DNA of 64,000 bases from Emticicia aquatilis (GTDB lineage Bacteria > Bacteroidota > Bacteroidia > Cytophagales > Spirosomataceae). Within the stretch, counting starts at the first letter, position 1. The number at the start of each line of letters is the position of its first letter. Both the position numbers and the translations under genes were made by a program. This document shows, one piece after another, positions 62,783 to 64,000 of the stretch. The stretch is taken from the NCBI RefSeq assembly GCF_014644295.1, contig NZ_BMKK01000010.1:1-64000 (forward strand), in the 5' to 3' direction. Below the pieces are notes generated by a model. The model searched no databases. It was given only the letters and a program-made list of their open reading frames with translations, and was not told the origin of the DNA.

Positions 62783-64000
62783 TTATTTATCCCACCATAC
62801 ACGAGTCAATAAATCATCATTACCTTGACGTTGTACGGCTTCGTTGTAAGAAACTCGATTGAGGGTTTGCTCAGAAACTGGATATAAGAATCGACGGAAG
62901 ATTTTGCCACCAGTGGCATTTCCTGGATATACATTCGGTACTAAGGCAGGGTAGCCAGTACGACGATAATTATTGTAAACTTCCTGTGCATCAGGGAAAA
63001 GTCCAACCCAAAACTCATTGTATATTTGTTCGGTTTGTTCAGCTATCGTACCAGTTGTCTTCAATGTATGAGCTGCTACATAGCTATCAATACGAGCTTT
63101 GCTGATAGTATTGACTGTACCACTAATCAAATCCCATTGTTGCATAGCTGCTCTGATGCCAGTTTCGTATAAACTGGCAGCCGTTTCGGCTTTATACCAT
63201 CCTTTTAATGCTGCTTCGGCCAACAAATAGTTAGATTCGGCAACTGTAAATAACAATAAAGGAGCATCTACTTTTAATACGGTCGTTTGTTTAGGCTCCG
63301 AGAACGTTACAAAATTTGAAGGTTTGGTACCGTTGATGGTTGCTGGCATACCTTTCTGAATACTTTCATCAGAACTGGCAACTCCGTTTACATAAACAAC
63401 CGAAAGCACACCTAATCTTGGGTCATTATTAGCTTTTAAGTAATTAATAAACACCTCTTGATACTTACCACCTTCGGTGTTATTGATACCATCGGCACGC
63501 AAATAATTATCGTTGAGCAACTGCCATGCAATCGGATTTTTATTGATGTTTTGTCCGCTTGAAGTATAGGTCATCTTTGCAATGTCGGCATAGTCACGTA
63601 TTACACCTCCCGCAATGGCTTTATTTACCCAGCTTTGAGCAGCGGCAGCATCTACTTTGCTTAGACGCATACCCAGTCTCAACATAAGCGAATATGCGAA
63701 CTTCTTCCATTTAGCTACATTGCCTTGATAAATCAAATCAGAGTTTCCGAATGTTGTTGTGTTTGAAGCATCTAATGCCGTAGCTGCAGCTTCAAGTTCT
63801 TTCAACATATCGGCATAAATAGCACTTTGAGAATCATACTTAGGTTGGAAAATCGAAAGATTATATCCTTGTCCAGCTTCAGAATAAGGAATATCTCCGT
63901 ACAAATCAGTAAGACGACTAAAGCAATATGCTCTCCAAATACGAGCAGTTGCGTATAAGTTTACTTTCGATGGGTCATCTTTTACTCCTTTTATCACCTC
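62783..64000 (-). CDS. SusD/RagB-like nutrient-binding lipoprotein, partial
   Basis: 404 residues are visible; the N-terminus with its lipobox lies beyond the right edge. The pattern ATARIWRAYCFSRLTDLYGDIPYSEA, RIDSYVAAHTLKTTG, EQTEQIYNEFWVGLFPDAQEVYNNYRRTGYP and the end FRRFLYPVSEQTLNRVSYNEAV fits the SusD-like_2 type. The protein would cover a SusC-like TonB receptor in a polysaccharide or peptide utilisation locus that continues outside the window. Confidence 0.9.
   Translation of the reverse strand, partial: EVIKGVKDDPSKVNLYATARIWRAYCFSRLTDLYGDIPYSEAGQGYNLSIFQPKYDSQSAIYADMLKELEAAATALDASNTTTFGNSDLIYQGNVAKWKKFAYSLMLRLGMRLSKVDAAAAQSWVNKAIAGGVIRDYADIAKMTYTSSGQNINKNPIAWQLLNDNYLRADGINNTEGGKYQEVFINYLKANNDPRLGVLSVVYVNGVASSDESIQKGMPATINGTKPSNFVTFSEPKQTTVLKVDAPLLLFTVAESNYLLAEAALKGWYKAETAASLYETGIRAAMQQWDLISGTVNTISKARIDSYVAAHTLKTTGTIAEQTEQIYNEFWVGLFPDAQEVYNNYRRTGYPALVPNVYPGNATGGKIFRRFLYPVSEQTLNRVSYNEAVQRQGNDDLLTRVWWDK

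Noticed and set aside
58592-63997. Plus-strand frames opposite the GH20, dipeptidase, RidA and SusD genes
   Set aside because: They are antisense shadows of well-supported minus-strand genes.

Overview
AT-rich DNA of a Bacteroidota bacterium, most likely a cytophagalian. The right flank carries a SusD-like outer-membrane lipoprotein, a GH20 hexosaminidase, and cassette cargo such as a probable 3-coathanger-stack protein and many short-lipobox lipoproteins. Promoter-like TAnnTTTG boxes replace sigma70-type ones. The genus assignment is inference.

Bases 1 to about 58,500 form a gene-cassette array of integron type. I place 43 attC-like sites (86-90 bp; one is 105 bp). Each starts TCCAAC or TCCCAAC and ends GTTGGAA, which matches the R'' (RYYYAAC) and R' (GTTRRRY) core boxes. 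The L boxes pair imperfectly and flank an AT-rich spacer. Between sites lie 42 complete cassettes, nearly all with one plus-strand gene (sometimes two or three) starting 0-130 nt after an attC. No integrase and no attI are visible, and the array runs off the left edge, so it is either part of a very large chromosomal integron or an integrase-less attC cluster.

The most unusual feature is that almost every cassette carries a conserved non-coding module of roughly 270-450 bp between the stop codon and the attC. The module occurs in related families (called A to E here). It opens with a box near AAATAGTTTGACAG, contains repeated CGACA-type motifs, and in family A ends in a small hairpin whose stem sequence changes in a compensated way from copy to copy, followed by AGAGCGGTCGCAAAGT and the attC. 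Classical attC sites are not known to me to carry such a partner. It looks like a structured RNA or a folded single-stranded DNA element that travels with each cassette, and it is the best candidate for an undescribed system here.

Cargo, left to right: a reverse-oriented type II restriction-modification pair (192-2463); many hypothetical, membrane and lipoprotein genes; an RDD protein; a cytochrome c; an AraC regulator with a membrane protein; a DUF6624-like protein; two different RelA/SpoT-type nucleotide synthetases (20799, 38478); a zinc-ribbon gene coupled to a DUF4145-like gene; a pentapeptide-type protein; an HD hydrolase; HEPN-like proteins (34224; frameshifted 47877-48514); a DUF6414-like three-gene unit; a subtilisin-like protease with a secreted partner; a GNAT enzyme; an LRR-Roc GTPase; and a secreted coathanger-type protein. 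R-M, RelA/SpoT, HEPN-like and protease cargo fits stabilisation or defence, but most cargo has no assignable function.

The array ends with an IS1-family insertion (57410-58229, frameshifted InsB) and a decayed module B. Beyond it (58592-63997) lies ordinary chromosome on the minus strand: GH20 hexosaminidase, M19-type dipeptidase, RidA-family protein and a partial SusD-like protein. No rRNA, tRNA or CRISPR was found.
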